A model generated the notes under the pieces. That model made no database searches. It saw nothing but the letters and a program-made list of their open reading frames with translations, and was not told the DNA's origin. This document shows, piece after piece, positions 13,386 to 26,400 of a DNA stretch of 64,000 nucleotides. Numbering within the stretch: position 1 is the stretch's first letter; the number at the start of each line of letters is the position of its first letter. The DNA comes from Calycina herbarum (Eukaryota; Ascomycota; Leotiomycetes; Helotiales; Pezizellaceae). Location of the stretch: the NCBI GenBank assembly GCA_001414485.1, contig LLEY01000203.1, positions 33,316 through 97,315 on the forward strand. Reading direction: 5' to 3'. A program made the translations under genes and the position numbers.

Positions 13386-13534
13386 TATTAGTATAACTTA
13401 GTAGCTAATAGTATAATATAAAAAGAGTATATTATCGTTCGTATATACAGAGCAAAGTTAGCTGCTCTGTCTACTTAAATAGACCTTAAGCGAGAAGGTC
13501 ACGTGAAGCGCTATTTACTCTGATTATACCGACA
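13386..13534 (-). repeat. Copia 5' LTR
   Basis: 149 bp, the partner of 7280-7428. CACGTG is kept at 13500-13505. Just inside it, at 13172-13385, lies less mutated sequence with another CACGTG at 13193-13198. Confidence 0.9.
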
Positions 13535-14569
13535 TATTATCTTAGCTTATTATTATAAGTTTAGAGATATATAAGAGATATAAAAAGGTTTAGCTAGATA
13601 ATCGCGAATAGGTTATAGTTATTTAAGAAGTTAATAGAATAGATTAGATAATCTCGTCGTTTATTATATTTATAGATAAAGTACTTATTTATTCTTAGTA
13701 TAAGAATATAGATATACTATATAACTAGGTTATTAATATTAGTACTAATAGCTAGGTAAATAATAAGCTTAGAGTTATATAGTTAAAGTATTTTAATAAG
13801 TATATAAAAGTATAAAGCGTACTATAGACGTTATAGTAAAATTAGATATAATTCTCGTACTTATTAAGTAGAAATAGTAGATACTAAAGATAGTAACTAT
13901 AACAGTTTATATCTAAAGAGTACTTAGTCTATCAACCTTCGTATAAAAGCGTAATCTTACGTAACCTTATATAACCTCGATATAAGAGGTTCTTATATCG
14001 TTCTAATAACTAGTAATTATATATAGCCTCTACGTATAAAACCTCTTTTCTTATACGTAGAATAGACTTCTTCTCTTTTCTTTCTTAGTTAATTCTTCTT
14101 ATAATAAGATAATCTTATCTATTAATCTCTTTATATTCGGCTTATAATATTAGAATTAACTTATTCTTTCTTATATTTATTTATTAAGTACGTCGAACGA
14201 ACTATATATAGTAGATTCTATAAACTCTCTTATATATATAGTATAAGTACGAAAAATCCTTTATAGAAATATACGGTTTTATATAAAACGAATAAATATA
14301 ATAGTCTAAAGTATATAGTAGACGACTATAAATATAATAGAGAATGTAAATATTATAAATATATAAGAACCTTTATAAGAACCTCTATAGTAGCTAATAG
14401 ACATGTTTAACTAGTAATAGTAAGAGATATAGCTTCTTACTAAAAGTTAAAACTAGTCTATAACGAACCTTTCTAGCTAATAAAATAAGGCTCTTATAAG
14501 ACTCGAAGTAAGGCTTTCTTCTACTAAAGGTATAAAAGGAACTACTCCTTTATAACCTATACCTACGTA
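13535..14569 (+). mobile_element. pogo/Fot1-like remnant, right part, and unassigned RIPed DNA
   Basis: From 13535 to about 13810 the plus strand continues the pogo/Fot1 transposase interrupted at 7279. The segments VTVIQ, then a Gly/Asp-Lys pair, then a VINISTNSQVNNKL-like stretch and KYFNKY match the order of the DDE domain of that family. Beyond about 13810 I cannot follow the domain; the sequence is AT-rich, stop-filled and unassigned up to the solo LTR at 14570. Confidence 0.5.
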
Positions 14570-14844
14570 TATAACAGTATGAAACGGATACTACTACAAA
14601 AGAGGTATATAGAAGTGCGTTCGATAGAATAACATATCCGAATACTAGGCTCTAATACGAAGGAAAAGACTAAATTAGTCTTTCCCGATAGAGAGAAGGC
14701 AGCTATTTATAAGAGGTTTAGATAATAGTAAGTTTAGAAGCTATCTAGCTTTTCTAAAACCTAAAACAACATCTATATCGTATCCTATTTAGTACGTAGA
14801 CTCGGTAATTCCAATTCCGATTAATTCCTAATAGTTCTATTATA
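14570..14844 (+). repeat. Solo LTR, family shared with 39794-40074
   Basis: 275 bp, homologous along its whole length to the less mutated copy at 39794-40074 and flanked by the exact duplication ACGTA (14565-14569 and 14845-14849). Its ends are TATAACAG and CTATTATAA, RIP-altered from TGTAACGG and CTATCACA. No internal region is attached, so it is a solo LTR. Confidence 0.85.
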
Positions 14845-15356
14845 ACGTACGTCTACCTTAATACTAGCCTTAGTTATAAATACTAATCGTAGGCTAAAAC
14901 ACTACTTTCTACTTCTAGAATAATATAATAGAAGTACGTCTAACCTCTTTTCTTAATTTAAAGACCTTTTATAAGTAAAGCTAGAAATAGATAGTCTATT
15001 AATTAGAGAAGAGAAGAAAAGAGTCTAATATATCTTTAGAAGACTCTTAGAAGACGTAGCTATAAGGATTTTCTCTTAGATAGAATACGCTCGCTTATAA
15101 AGTAAGTTCATAGTTATAGAATTTATAAAACAGCTTCGTACCGCGTTCTACGACCCTCGGCTATAGTAAAAGACGCTTAGCTAGATTAACTAAGCGAAGT
15201 AAGACTAATAACCTTTTAGTAAATTCTTTAACAAATTCGATTAGCTAATCTAAGAAGCCTCTAGCTAGAGATAGAATAACGTGATTAAGAAGAGCTACTT
15301 AAAGACTACTCTTAGTATAAAGCTAATTAACGTAATCTATTACCGAGCTACGTATA
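14845..15356 (+). mobile_element. Degraded retroelement gag fragment
   Basis: From about 15080 to 15356 the plus strand resembles an LTR-retrotransposon Gag. A short aromatic segment ending in YDP is followed by a Lys/Arg-rich helix, then KFFNKFD and KKSYLKTTLSIKLINVIYYRATY, with RIP stops. It stops at the Gypsy LTR (15357). The sequence resuming at 34742 reads on plausibly as the same protein, so this is the left half of an interrupted host element. Confidence 0.55.
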
Positions 15357-15734
15357 TATAACGAAACTCAAACGAACTAAACAAAGATAACTAAGTCTCG
15401 AAGGTTAGTATATAGATAAGAAGTATAGACGCGATAGATTGTTTACTTAGAAGTAAACTCGTTACTTATATCAAAGATATTAAATAAGATAATAAGATTA
15501 ATAACTAAAGTTAAGTATAAAGCTTCTATCTAACAGTAGATATACTAGTCCTATATAGAACCTTTGTATCCCCTAGCTGCTATAGTCGATCTATCTAATC
15601 ATAGTTGATATAGTCGACTCGTCGGCTATGTCGCTTACCTTCCTAGTCACGTGATTATAACCAACTTCTAATAGTAAGATCCTAGAATTCCTAAATACCT
15701 TCTATATTATAGATTCCCTCCTATATTATCTTCT
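15357..15734 (-). repeat. Reverse-strand Gypsy LTR, part 1 (split)
   Basis: Reverse complement of the Gypsy LTR family from its TGTAACGAAAC end. It is cut at 15734 by the forward Gypsy element and resumes at 23392. The 5-bp duplication CTTCT at the cut proves the split. Confidence 0.9.
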
Positions 15735-16179
15735 TATTACAAATCACGGTATACGTAGTAAGTAGTCTAGATAGCGTTCTAATAAGACAAGGTATAATAT
15801 TCGGGAAAGGAAAGTAACATAGGAGGAAATTAGTAATACAGAGGACATTAGGGATTTTAGGATCTCACTATTATAGTAATATTAGAAGTCACGTAGGGTT
15901 ATATAACGTGATCGCCTATATCGCTCTAATCGTCTTAATCGCGAGCGATATAAGCGACGTACTTAGAAACGAAGGTTCTATATAAGACTAGCACGTCTAC
16001 TATTAGATAGGAGCTTCGTGCTCAACTTTAGTTATTAATCTTATTATCTTATTTAACATCTTTAATATAAGTAACGAGTTCACTTCTAAGTGAATAACCC
16101 GGTACATCTATACTTCTTATCTATATACTAACCTTCGAGACTTAGTTATCTTTGTTTAGTTTATTTAAGTTTCGTTACA
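15735..16179 (+). repeat. Gypsy 5' LTR (forward element)
   Basis: 445 bp. It begins TATTACAAATCACG, where the partner LTR begins TGTTATAAATCACG, and ends CGTTACA. Visible differences from 22942-23386 are C/T and G/A transitions, as RIP produces. Confidence 0.92.
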
Positions 16180-19100
16180 CTTTAAGCACCTGCTTAGAAG
16201 TTCAGTCGCTATAGCCCTAGTAACTCCCACCGTAGCAGCTAGTCTAAATACTAGTCGAGTTAACGTCGTAGGAACATCTGAAAGTGCGACCAGAAGAACA
16301 CCTACTAGTACATAGTTAACTAGGAACAACGACAATGTTAGCATACCAGACGCCCCCGAGCTCTACAAGGTCAAAGCACTTGAATTAATTAAAGTTAAGA
16401 TACCAGATACGTATTATAGGAAGCGAAAGGAACTTAACTTGTTCCTTCTCTAAATAGATATCTACTTTAACTTTAACTCCGACAAGTTCGAAGGTAATTA
16501 TAACTTACGAACTATCTTTGCTATCTCCTACTTTAGAGGATTAGTATTAGAATAGGTATAGCTATACTTAGAGGATTTCTTTAAAAATAAGGATAAAGAT
16601 AGAAAGATAGAATTAACTAAGATTATATTTAAATCTTAGAGAGGATTTAAGGCAACTATTAGAAAAGTCTTTAGAGACTTTAATACGATTTAAACAGCTA
16701 TATATAAGCTTTTAGAATTACGCTAGACTAGATTAGTAATAGATTATACTAATGAATTTCAACGTTATAGAACGAAGTCGGGATAAGATACGATTGCTCT
16801 TATAGAACTCTTTCGCTGAGGATTAAAGATACATATCTATAAGGAAATAGCTAAGTAGAATATATAGTTCTTAACTATCATAGGTATAATTAAGAAGGTT
16901 ATCTAGTTAGATAACCGCTTATATAAATTTAGAAAGAGTAACCTTAGGTACGAGGAAAAGAGTAAAGAGTTAGGAAAGTAGAAGTACTCTTACGCTAGTA
17001 AGCATAGTAAGGAGGTAAACGCTATATAAAAGAAAACCTTCCTAAAGAAAGAAGGACGTTCCTAAGAAGAGCGAAATCATCGACGCAAGTAGAACTTATA
17101 TTATAATTATAGCTAACTAGGCTATAGAGCAAATAAGTATAGTAAGAAGAAAGACTCTAAGAGAAAGAAATAAATCAATACTACTATTTAATAATAAGTA
17201 GCTTTAACCGATCGTATTAAACTCATAGATAAGGAGCTTAAAGCTTGAGGATATAGAACCTAGATTAAAAATAACGAAGGAATCAGTAGTATATAAGACA
17301 CTAATAATAATAGGGATCTACTTCTTAAGAAATATTACGATATATAATTAGTAATAGAATCTAAGCAACCTTTTTAAGAGGAATACGAATTACTACTATT
17401 AACTAGTTCTTCGGAGATATCTAACTTATCTTCTAGTTTAGAAGGAGAGATAAAGAATAAAGACTCTAAAGTTAGAGAAACTTAGGCTTTCCTTAGAACC
17501 TTTAAAATAAGGAAATCGATAGGTATATATCGATAATTAGAAACCAGATTTCTAGAGTCCTTATATAATATAAGGAGTTAACCTAACTATCTTAATAATA
17601 TATACAGTTATAAGTAATAACTCTAAGATAATAACTCTAGTTAGCTTAATTACTAGATAGAAAACTATTAAAGAAAAGGAACTAGAACAGAAACGTTAAC
17701 TAATTAAAAAGCCTAGCTACTCTAAAGTAGAGGATATATAGAAAATATATAATATATTAGATAAAATCAGTATATAGATATAGTAAGTTCTAACAGGATT
17801 TAAAAGACGAATCAAAACCCCTTTTCTTAGGACACTGTCTAAAGATGTTATAATAAAGGAATTCGAGCAATATATTATTATTATGTTAATTAGAAATAAT
17901 AGGTTAGTATTTAGAAAATACAACTTATAATAACTGTTTAGTATACTATTCTAGGAGCGAAGGGAGCTCGATATAACCAGATAGGCTAAGACGGAACTAG
18001 AAGAATTATACTATCTATTAGTAGAAGAACTATGGTTTATAGAAACAGTTTAGGAAACAATAGTATAATAGATATAATATAAACTTAGTCTAACTTTAGA
18101 TTAGTTATTATAGAAACGATTCAAAGGAATATTACTAGAGCCTACTAGAATAGTAGAATATTATTAGATATACGAAGTAGTATTATTAGATAAAGAAGGA
18201 GTAGTATTCTTTCCTTAGTCCTAGATTAAAGCTATTAAAGAAAAGAATTTAAGGGATTATATATTTAAAGTTTACTATATAAAACCAGAGATAAGTATAC
18301 TAGAAGCTACTTTAGATTATCTATATATAAGAGAACTATAGTTAGTAGAAGCTATTTTAGAAACCAGTTATAAATAGATCTAATACAACTATAGACAAAC
18401 ACTAAAGTAATTTATAAAGGAAATTCCTAAAACTATAGGAATCGTAGAATATAGATTAGTATATAAGGTAGTATACGCTGATAAGGAAAGAGTAAGATTC
18501 TTTCTATAGTATAAGAACGAGGAGAGAAAGAATTATAATCGAGAAAATCGATCTTTCGAAGTCTAATATATTAAAGCAAAGTTAGACGCTACTTTAAAAG
18601 AAAGACAGTTAGTAATAACTATAGAGATAAGAGAGAAAAAGTTATAAGTTATAATAGACTTAGGAGTAACAGGTAACTTTATTTCTCTAGCAGCTTAGGA
18701 AAAGCTAAACGTTCTAATTAAAGAAATAAGACTATATCGACTAAGAGTAGTTAATAGAACAGATGTTATATACTAAAACAGAATTATTAATCAGTAAACC
18801 ATTCTAACAAGAATCAATATTAAAAGACACTATTTAAATATATAATTCGATATTATTAAAATAGGAAGTAAGAAAGCAATACTTAGTATACTATAGATTT
18901 AGGAACATAATCTAGAAATCGATTAGAAGGCTAGAATAGTAACCTTCAGTCGATATAAATACGTAGGTTCGTATTTATAACTTCAAGGCTAGAATAAGGT
19001 TAGCGCTACCTCTTCTAAAGCACTAGGACACCTTGTCTAGGGTCCTTCATAGGTTAATAAGAAAGTTAATAACGAAATACCTATATAGTATAGAGAATTC

Positions 19101-19350
19101 GAGGCTTTGTTCGAAAACCTAGAAGACTTATAAGCCTTGCTAGAACATCGCTTATAGGATCATAAGATTAAACTAAAAGAGGATCATCACCTCTTAAAGC
19201 AGAAGCTTCGGTTATATAACTAGAAAAGCCTATAGAGAATAGAAAGTTATATAAAGGAAGGTATTAAGAAGAGATATATTAGAAGATCTAAGTTACTAAT
19301 TACCTTAAATATACTTATTATTAAAAAGAAAGACGATCTAGATAAAAGAG

Positions 19351-19712
19351 TGTTAGTATTAGGTAATAATTACCTTACTTACTAATAGGCTTTAGGTTTA
19401 AACCTTAGTCTATACTAGTTCTTTCTAGTGTTGTCTAGAAGATTCGGTTACGTTCTCGGTTACGTAAACACGTGATCCTTAGAATCTTCTACTAACTATT
19501 ATATTTATAAGCTATAGAAGCTTCTAGTACTTATCCTAGAAGTATATATAGCTCTCTACTATCCTTATAGTTAGAAATCAAGTTAATTTTAAGTCTTTTA
19601 CTTATACTTATCTACCGATTCTATAGAAACGTGATTTAACGATCACTTGACCTACCCTGTGCTTATCTATACACGGTAACCTAATCTATTACGTTACCCT
19701 GTTCCTCCTACA
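19351..19712. repeat. Solo LTR inserted in the Gypsy reverse transcriptase
   Basis: 362 bp starting TGTTAGTATTAGG and ending CCTCCTACA, flanked by the exact duplication AAGAG (19346-19350 and 19713-19717). The related copy at 23471-29264 reads straight through this point, which confirms the insertion. It is less mutated at both ends and contains CACGTG at 19469-19474. Confidence 0.88.
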
Positions 19713-22309
19713 AAGAGTATATATTAATTACTAAGAAGTAAATCACGCTACAGTTAAGGACGCTTATCCGCTACTACCTAGCTAATACTTATAGAACAAG
19801 TTAGGTAAAGCAGTACGATTTACGAAATTAGATTAACAAAACGCCTATAGTCTTATATAAATAAAAACCGGAGACGAATAGAAGATAGTATTTACCTTAC
19901 TATTAGGCTTTTATAAATATACAGTTATACTATTTAGACTTTATAATATACTAGCTATATATTAGAGATAAAATAATAATATTTTAAGAGATCTTCTAAG
20001 AGTAATAGTAATCTATTACCTAGATAATATCCTAATCTTCTTAGAAAAAGAAGAAGAACATAAAGGATATGTTAAAGAAGTTTTATAACAACTTATAAAA
20101 GTAAACTCTCGGTTAAAACTCTTGAAATACGAGTTTAGAGTAACTCGGACACTTTTCCTAGAATAGGTATTTAGCCTAGGAAAAATAGAAATAGATCTAG
20201 CAAAGATCTAAGACGTCTTAAACTAGAAATTACTAGAAAATATAAAAGATATATAGTCCTTCCTTAGATTTATAAACTTTTACTACCCGTTTATATAAGA
20301 CTATATAAAGATTACTAAACCAATGTTAGTACTAGTTAAGAAAGCTATTAAGTTTATATAAGATAAATAGGCAGAGAATGCTTTTTAGAAAATCAAAGCA
20401 AAGTTTATAGAAAAGCCTATTCTATACGATTTCGATATAGATAAACTAAGTACGATTAAAATAGACGCCTTAGATATAGTAGTAGGTACGGTTTACTTAT
20501 AACTAAATAATAAGAGAAAACTTATACCTATTATATATTATTCTAAAACATTTAACCTAGTATAATAAAACTATAGCATATTCGATAAGGAACTGCTTAC
20601 TATAGTATTAGCTTTAGAATACTAGAGAATTTATTTATAGTTAGTAAAATACCTAGTTATAGTTTTATCTAACTACGAGAACCTTAGGACATTTACAACT
20701 ACTAAGGAACTTACGATAAGATGATTAGCTAAATAGTTAAAGATATTAAGAGGATTTAATATCGTTATCTAACATATAAAGGGAACGTTAAATGCTTAAG
20801 CTAATACTCTTAGCCGAAAACCCAGATATAAGAGAAACAAGGAGTATAAGAAGATTACGATCTTAAAGACCCTTAAGAATAGAGATTTAGTACCTACTAT
20901 ATACGAAATAGTAGTAATAAACAACATCTAGATAAATAAGATTTAAAACATATATAAGAGTTATAACTAATATATAAAAGAGAAATTATAGGTTCCTAGA
21001 TTATATATAAAGGAGTTTATATAAGAATACTATACAATACCCGCTTACGGTTACTAAGGAATTCATAGAACCCTCTAGAGAATAAGACAACACTACTATA
21101 TTAATCGGTTATCTATAATAGTTAAGAAAGTAATAGTAGAATATAATACCTATACTAGGAATAAGGCTTCCTACTATACTTCTTATAGATAGATAAACAC
21201 TACTCTAATACTATAGATACCTTAGAAATTAATATCTATAGATTTTATTATTAAATTACTAAAATCTAAAGATCCGATAATAAGAGTTAAATATAATATA
21301 ATCCTAGTTATTATAGAACGACTTACAAAATATATAATCCTAATAGTATATATAGAGTTAAGTATAGCTAAGGAATTAGCATTTATATTCCTTAGAGAAG
21401 TAGTCTTAAGACATAGACTACTAGAAGAAATACTCTTAGATAGAGATAAGCTCTTTACCTTAAAATTTTAGATCGCTCTTATAAAACGATTAGGTGTAAA
21501 AAGAAAGCTTTCTATAGCTTTCTACTCTTAAACAAATAGAGGAAACGAATAGATAAATTAAGTAGTTAAAACATACCTTCGTTATTATATAAACTACTAG
21601 TAAAACAACTAGGTAGAACTGCTACCCTTAGCACAGTTCGCTTATAACAGTTCAGTAATAGAAATAACACTTGTTATACTATTTTATACTAATTTTAAGT
21701 ATAAATTAACAGCGTATTAAGAACTACTATCTATAACTATTAACAACTAACTTACTCGTATTTAGGTCTTAAAAATTAAGAATCTATATAAGGAACTTAT
21801 AGAGGACCTGTAATTTATAGTAGAAAGAAACACGTACTACTATAATAAACAACGTAGTTAGGAGCTAACGCTAAAAGAGGGGGATAAAGTCTACTTAGTA
21901 TAGAAAAACATTAATATAAAAAGACTAAGTAATAAACTAGATTATAAAAAACTTAGACTATTTAAAATCAAACGAGTTAAGGGACCTTTAAATTATAAAT
22001 TAGTATTACTAAAGATAATAAACATCTACCTAGTATTCTATATATCCTTACTTAAACTAGTACTACTAGGAGCACTACTAGCTCTAATTATAGAAATTCA
22101 ACTAGTTAATCTAAACGCTGAATATAAAGTTAAAAGGATTCTTAACTATAAGATTATTAGAGGTAAGATTAAGTATTTAATTAAATAGTTAGATTACCTA
22201 TACTTAGAAAACACCTAAGAGCTAAAAAGCAATCTTAACTATTGCTTAAAGGAACTTTAGAGGTTCTACTACCAAAACCTAGAGTTACCTACATTTTATA
22301 GTTAGAAGG

Positions 22310-22941
22310 GAAAGCCTTAAGGAAAGCCGAATCAAGGGTCGGCTTAGTAACAAAAGCGGGGTTGTTAGAAGAGGAAGGGGCCGCTAGCCGAGCGACCTCC
22401 AGTTCCCTCTCTTCTTTCTCCTTCTCTACTCTTTCTTTCTCATCAGCTTTATTAAGTTCTTACAGGTTAGTAAGACTACGACGGAGTATCTCTTGCTCCT
22501 GCTCTATAAGGAAGCGTTGTTATTTTCGTAGGTAAAAGATCTTCTATATAGCTTCTTCCTAAATCTTACAGGCTGTCTCTTCCTCCTCTTATAATCTCCG
22601 CTTCTAAGTATTAATAGATTCTTACTTGAAAAGTAAGGGTATTCGATTTTACGACTCGATATTATAGGATTTACCCTTCCTAGTATACTCGGAGCACTTA
22701 GAACTACTAGGAACGCTAATACATCGACGACTGGTTTTCGCATTTATATAACAAGTATAAGAAATCATTTCACGTCTTAAACGTTCGATTCAAAGAGCGT
22801 TAAGGGTTCTATATTATTTAAGCTTGTCCTTCGAGAGAGGTGTTAACGGTATAATAGGAACTAGGGAGGCTGCTAGCCTCTTGACGATATTTCTTAGGCT
22901 ATACTTAAGCGTAAGGACACGCTAGTCTAAGAAGGGGATAG
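22310..22941 (-). pseudogene. Antisense frame between pol and 3' LTR (forward Gypsy)
   Basis: On the strand opposite to gag-pol, a frame interrupted by stops ends in a Lys/Glu/Arg-rich helix followed by a Ser/Pro/Ala linker and the sequence LDSAFLKAFPF. The same C-terminal pattern is found in the same antisense position in the other two Gypsy copies (LDSAFLGSF at about 24070-24095). The sequence around 22317-22420 is only lightly RIPed. I recognise no family; the charged helix resembles C-terminal tails of fungal transposase-like or DNA-binding proteins. Confidence 0.5.
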
Positions 22942-23386
22942 TGTTATAAATCACGGTATACGTGGTAAGTAGTCTAGACGGCGTTCTAATAAGATAAGGT
23001 ATAATATCCGGGAAAGGAAAGTAATATAGGAGGAAATCAGTAATATAGAGGATATTAGGGATTTCAGGATCTTACTATTATAGTAATGTTAGAAGTTACG
23101 TAGGGTTATGTAACGTGATCGCCTACATCGCTCTAATCGCCTTAATCGCGAGCGATATAAGCGACGTACTTAGGAACGAAGGTTCTATATAAGACTGACA
23201 CGTCTGCTATTAGATAGAAGCTTCGTACTTAACTTTAGTTATCAATCTTATTATCTTATTTAACATCTTTGATATAAGTAACGAGTTCACTTCTAAGTAA
23301 ACAACCCGGCGCATCTATACTTCTTATCTACATACTAACCTTCGAGACTTAGTCATCTTTGTTTAGTTCGTTTGAGTTTCGTTACA
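22942..23386 (+). repeat. Gypsy 3' LTR (forward element)
   Basis: 445 bp, same length as the 5' LTR, with intact TG...CA ends (TGTTATAAATCACG to CGTTACA). Confidence 0.92.
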
Positions 23387-23391
23387 CTTCT

Positions 23392-23470
23392 ATTTCCTAG
23401 ACATTATACCTTATTCTATTAGAACGCTATCTAGACTACTTATTACGTAAAACGTGATTTATAACACTAT
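23392..23470 (-). repeat. Reverse-strand Gypsy LTR, part 2 (split)
   Basis: Completes the LTR begun at 15357-15734, ending with the reverse complement of TGTTATAAATCACG. After it the internal region of the reverse Gypsy begins. Confidence 0.9.
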
Positions 23471-26400
23471 CCCCTTCTTAGACTAGCGTGTCCCTACGCT
23501 TAAGTATAGTCTAAGAAATATCGTTAAAGAGCTGTTAGCTCTTCTAATTTTAATATAAACACTACTTATACTTCTAAACATAAACGTTAGATTAAACTCG
23601 TAAAGTATATTAACAAATCCGGCGAAGAGATAGCTTCTTATACTTAATACGAACGTTCTAGACGAAGATATATAGCTATAGCTTCAACCTTAGAGGTTAA
23701 TAAATATTCTAAGTATATAAGATAGAAGAAATCCTATAACGTTAAGTTATAAAATCGAATACTCTTACTTTTTAACTAGTTTTCGATTAACTAGTAACGA
23801 CGAAAATTAAAGGACGAAGAAGAACGGGCCTAGTAGTCTTAATAGAAGGCGGCTGCTAAGGTTCTTCGTTTACGAAAACTTTAGCGCTAACTCGACGAGC
23901 GAGAACAGCAGCTGATTTACTCTGGTTTAAATTCCATAGCTGAGCTAGAGGAGAAAGAGAAGAGAGAGAGAAAAGATAGAGAAAGACAGAAGGAGAAGGA
24001 GTATAGAGAGGAAGAAGCTACTAGGCTAGCCGCTCTTCCTACCTCTAACTCTATCTTCGATCCAGCTCTCGACTCTGCCTTCCTAGGATCCTTTTCTCCT
24101 AATTATAAGATATAGATAACCCTAGGTTTTAATAGTAGAATTCCTAAAGTTCTTCTAGGTAATAGTTAAGGTTACTTTTTAGTTCCTAAGTGTTTTCTAA
24201 GTATAGGTAATCTAACTATTTAACTAAATACTTAACTCGTTCTTTAATAAGTTTATAGTTAAGAATTCTCTCGACTTCGTATTTAGTATTTAGATTTACT
24301 AGTTAAATTTCTATAAGTGGAGCTAGTAGTGCTCCTAGTAGTACTAGTTTAACTAGAGATATATAGAATACTAAGTAAATGTTTATTATCTTTAGTAGTA
24401 TTAATTTATAATTTAAAAGTCCTCTAACTTATTTAATTTTAAATAGTCTAAGTTTCTTATAATCTAGTTTATTACTTAGTCTTTTTATATTAATATTCTT
24501 TTATACTAAGTAGACTTTATCCCTTTCTTTTAGTATTAGCTTCTAACTACGTCGTTTGTTATAGTAGTACACGTTTCTTTCTACTACGAATTTCAGGTCC
24601 TCTATAAGTTCCTTATATAAACTCTTGATTCTTAAGACGTGAACACGAGTAAGTTAATTATTAATAGTTATAGATAGCAGTTCTTAGTATACCGATAATT
24701 TATATCTATAATTAGCGTAGAATAGCGTAACTAATATTATTTCTATTACTAAACTATTATAGGTAAACTATACTAAGAGCAGTAGTTCTACCTAGTTGTC
24801 TTACTAGTAGTTTATATAATAATAAAGGTATGTTTTAACTACTTAATTTATCCGTTCGTTTCCTCTATTTATTTAAGAGTGAAAAGCTATAGAAAGCTTC
24901 CTTTTCGTACCTAATCGTTTTATAAAAGCGATCTAAAATTTCAAAGTAAAGAGTTTATCTCTATCTAAGAGTATCTCTTCAGGTAGTCTATATCTTAAGA
25001 CTACTTCTCTAAAAAATATAAATACTAATTCCTTAGCTATACTTAACTCTATATATACTATTAGAACTATATACTTTATAAGTCGTTCTATAATAACTAG
25101 AATCGTGTTATATTTAACTTCTATTATTAGATCTTTAGATTTTAGTAATTTAATAATAAAATCTATAGATATCGATTTCTAAGGTATTTATAGTATTAGA
25201 GTAGTATTTATCTGTCTATAAGGAGTATAGTAGAAAGCCTTATTCCTAGTATAGGTATTATATTCTACTATTACTTCCTTAACTATTATAGATAATCGAT
25301 TAATATAGTAGTCTTATCTTATTCTTTAGAAGGTTCTACGAATTCCTTAGTAGCTATAAGTAGGCGTAGTATAGTATTCTTATACGAACTCCTTCGTGTA
25401 TAAACTAGGAACCTATAATTTCTCTTTTATATACTAATTATAACCTTTATATATATTCTAAATTTTATCTATCTAGATGTTATCTATTACTACTATTTCG
25501 TATATAGTAGGTGCTAAGTCTCTATTATTAAGAGTTTTCAAGATTATAATCTTTTTATACTCTTTGTTTCTCTTATATCCGGGTTTCTAACTAAGAGGAT
25601 TAGCTTAAGCGTTTAACATTCTCTTTATATGTTATATAACGATGTTAAACCCTTCTAATATCTCTAACTATCTAGCTAACTATCTTGTCGTAAGTTCCTT
25701 AGTTATTATAAATATTCTAAGGTTCTTATAGTCAGATAAAACTATAACTTAGTATTTTACTAGCTATAAATAAATTCTCTAGTATTCTAAAGCTAGTACT
25801 ATAATAAGTAGTTCTTTATTAAAAATACTATAGTTCTATTATACTAGGTTAAATATTTTAGAATAATATATAATAAGTATAAGTTTTTCTTTATTATTTA
25901 GTTATAAGTGAATTATATCTACTACTATATCTAAGGCGTCTATTTTAATTATACTAGGTTTATCTTTATTAAAATCGTATAGAATAGGTTTCTCTATAAA
26001 CTTTGCTTTAATTTTCTAAAAAGCATCCTTTACTTGTTTATTCTAACTAAACTTAATAGCTTTCTTAACTAGTACTAATATTAGTTTAGTAATCTTTATA
26101 TAGTCTTAGATAAATAGATAACAAAAGTTTATAAATCTAAGGAAGGACTATATATCTTTTATATTCTCTAGTAACTTCTAGTTTAAGACGTCTTAGATCT
26201 TTACTAGATCTATTTCTATTTTCTCTAAGCTAAATACCTATCCTAGGAAAAGTATCTAAGTTACTCTAAACTCGTATTTCAAGAGTTTTAACCGAGAGTT
26301 TACTTTTATAAGTTATTATAGAACTTCTTTAATATATCTCTTATATTCTTCTTCTTTTTCTAAGAATATTAAGATATTATCTAAGTAATAGATTACTATT

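Larger units (their letters stand above)
7280..13534 (-). mobile_element. Full-length Copia LTR retrotransposon, RIP-inactivated
   Basis: A 6255-bp element on the minus strand bounded by two LTRs of 149 bp (7280-7428 and 13386-13534) and by the exact 5-bp target duplication TATTA at 7275-7279 and 13535-13539. Read on the minus strand, the order is gag with a zinc-knuckle-like C-x2-C-x4-H near 11285-11330, then protease/integrase territory, then a Copia-type reverse transcriptase around 8650-9070 (VFKIV, RSRFVDNIKF, IRDITQVYT, RKFFVY), then RNase H towards 7430. This gag-pol order with reverse transcriptase near the 3' end is typical of Ty1/Copia. All frames carry many TAA/TAG stops of RIP type. 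It is inserted in a pogo/Fot1 transposase gene. Confidence 0.9.
15735..23386 (+). mobile_element. Full-length Gypsy LTR retrotransposon, RIP-inactivated
   Basis: 7652 bp on the plus strand, with 445-bp LTRs at 15735-16179 and 22942-23386 and exact target duplication CTTCT at 15730-15734 and 23387-23391. Internal order: Gag (about 16380-17200) with a zinc knuckle near 17096-17150 (RIP-altered C-x2-C-x4-H-x4-C, still reading GYRANK); protease near 18648-18770 with D-L-G-V-T-G-N-F where the active site DSGATGNF is expected; reverse transcriptase with Y-L-D-N near 20018-20045, and split at 19351; RNase H about 20390-20790; integrase about 21050-21900 (GIHRTL, QFAYNSS). This PR-RT-RH-IN order defines Ty3/Gypsy. 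Stops are frequent throughout. The 3' non-pol part carries an antisense frame (separate entry). Confidence 0.93.

Noticed and set aside
22504..22743. 79-codon open frame on the minus strand in the forward Gypsy
   Set aside because: It is in a different frame from the antisense protein pattern that recurs in the other copies; it is open by chance in lightly RIPed DNA.
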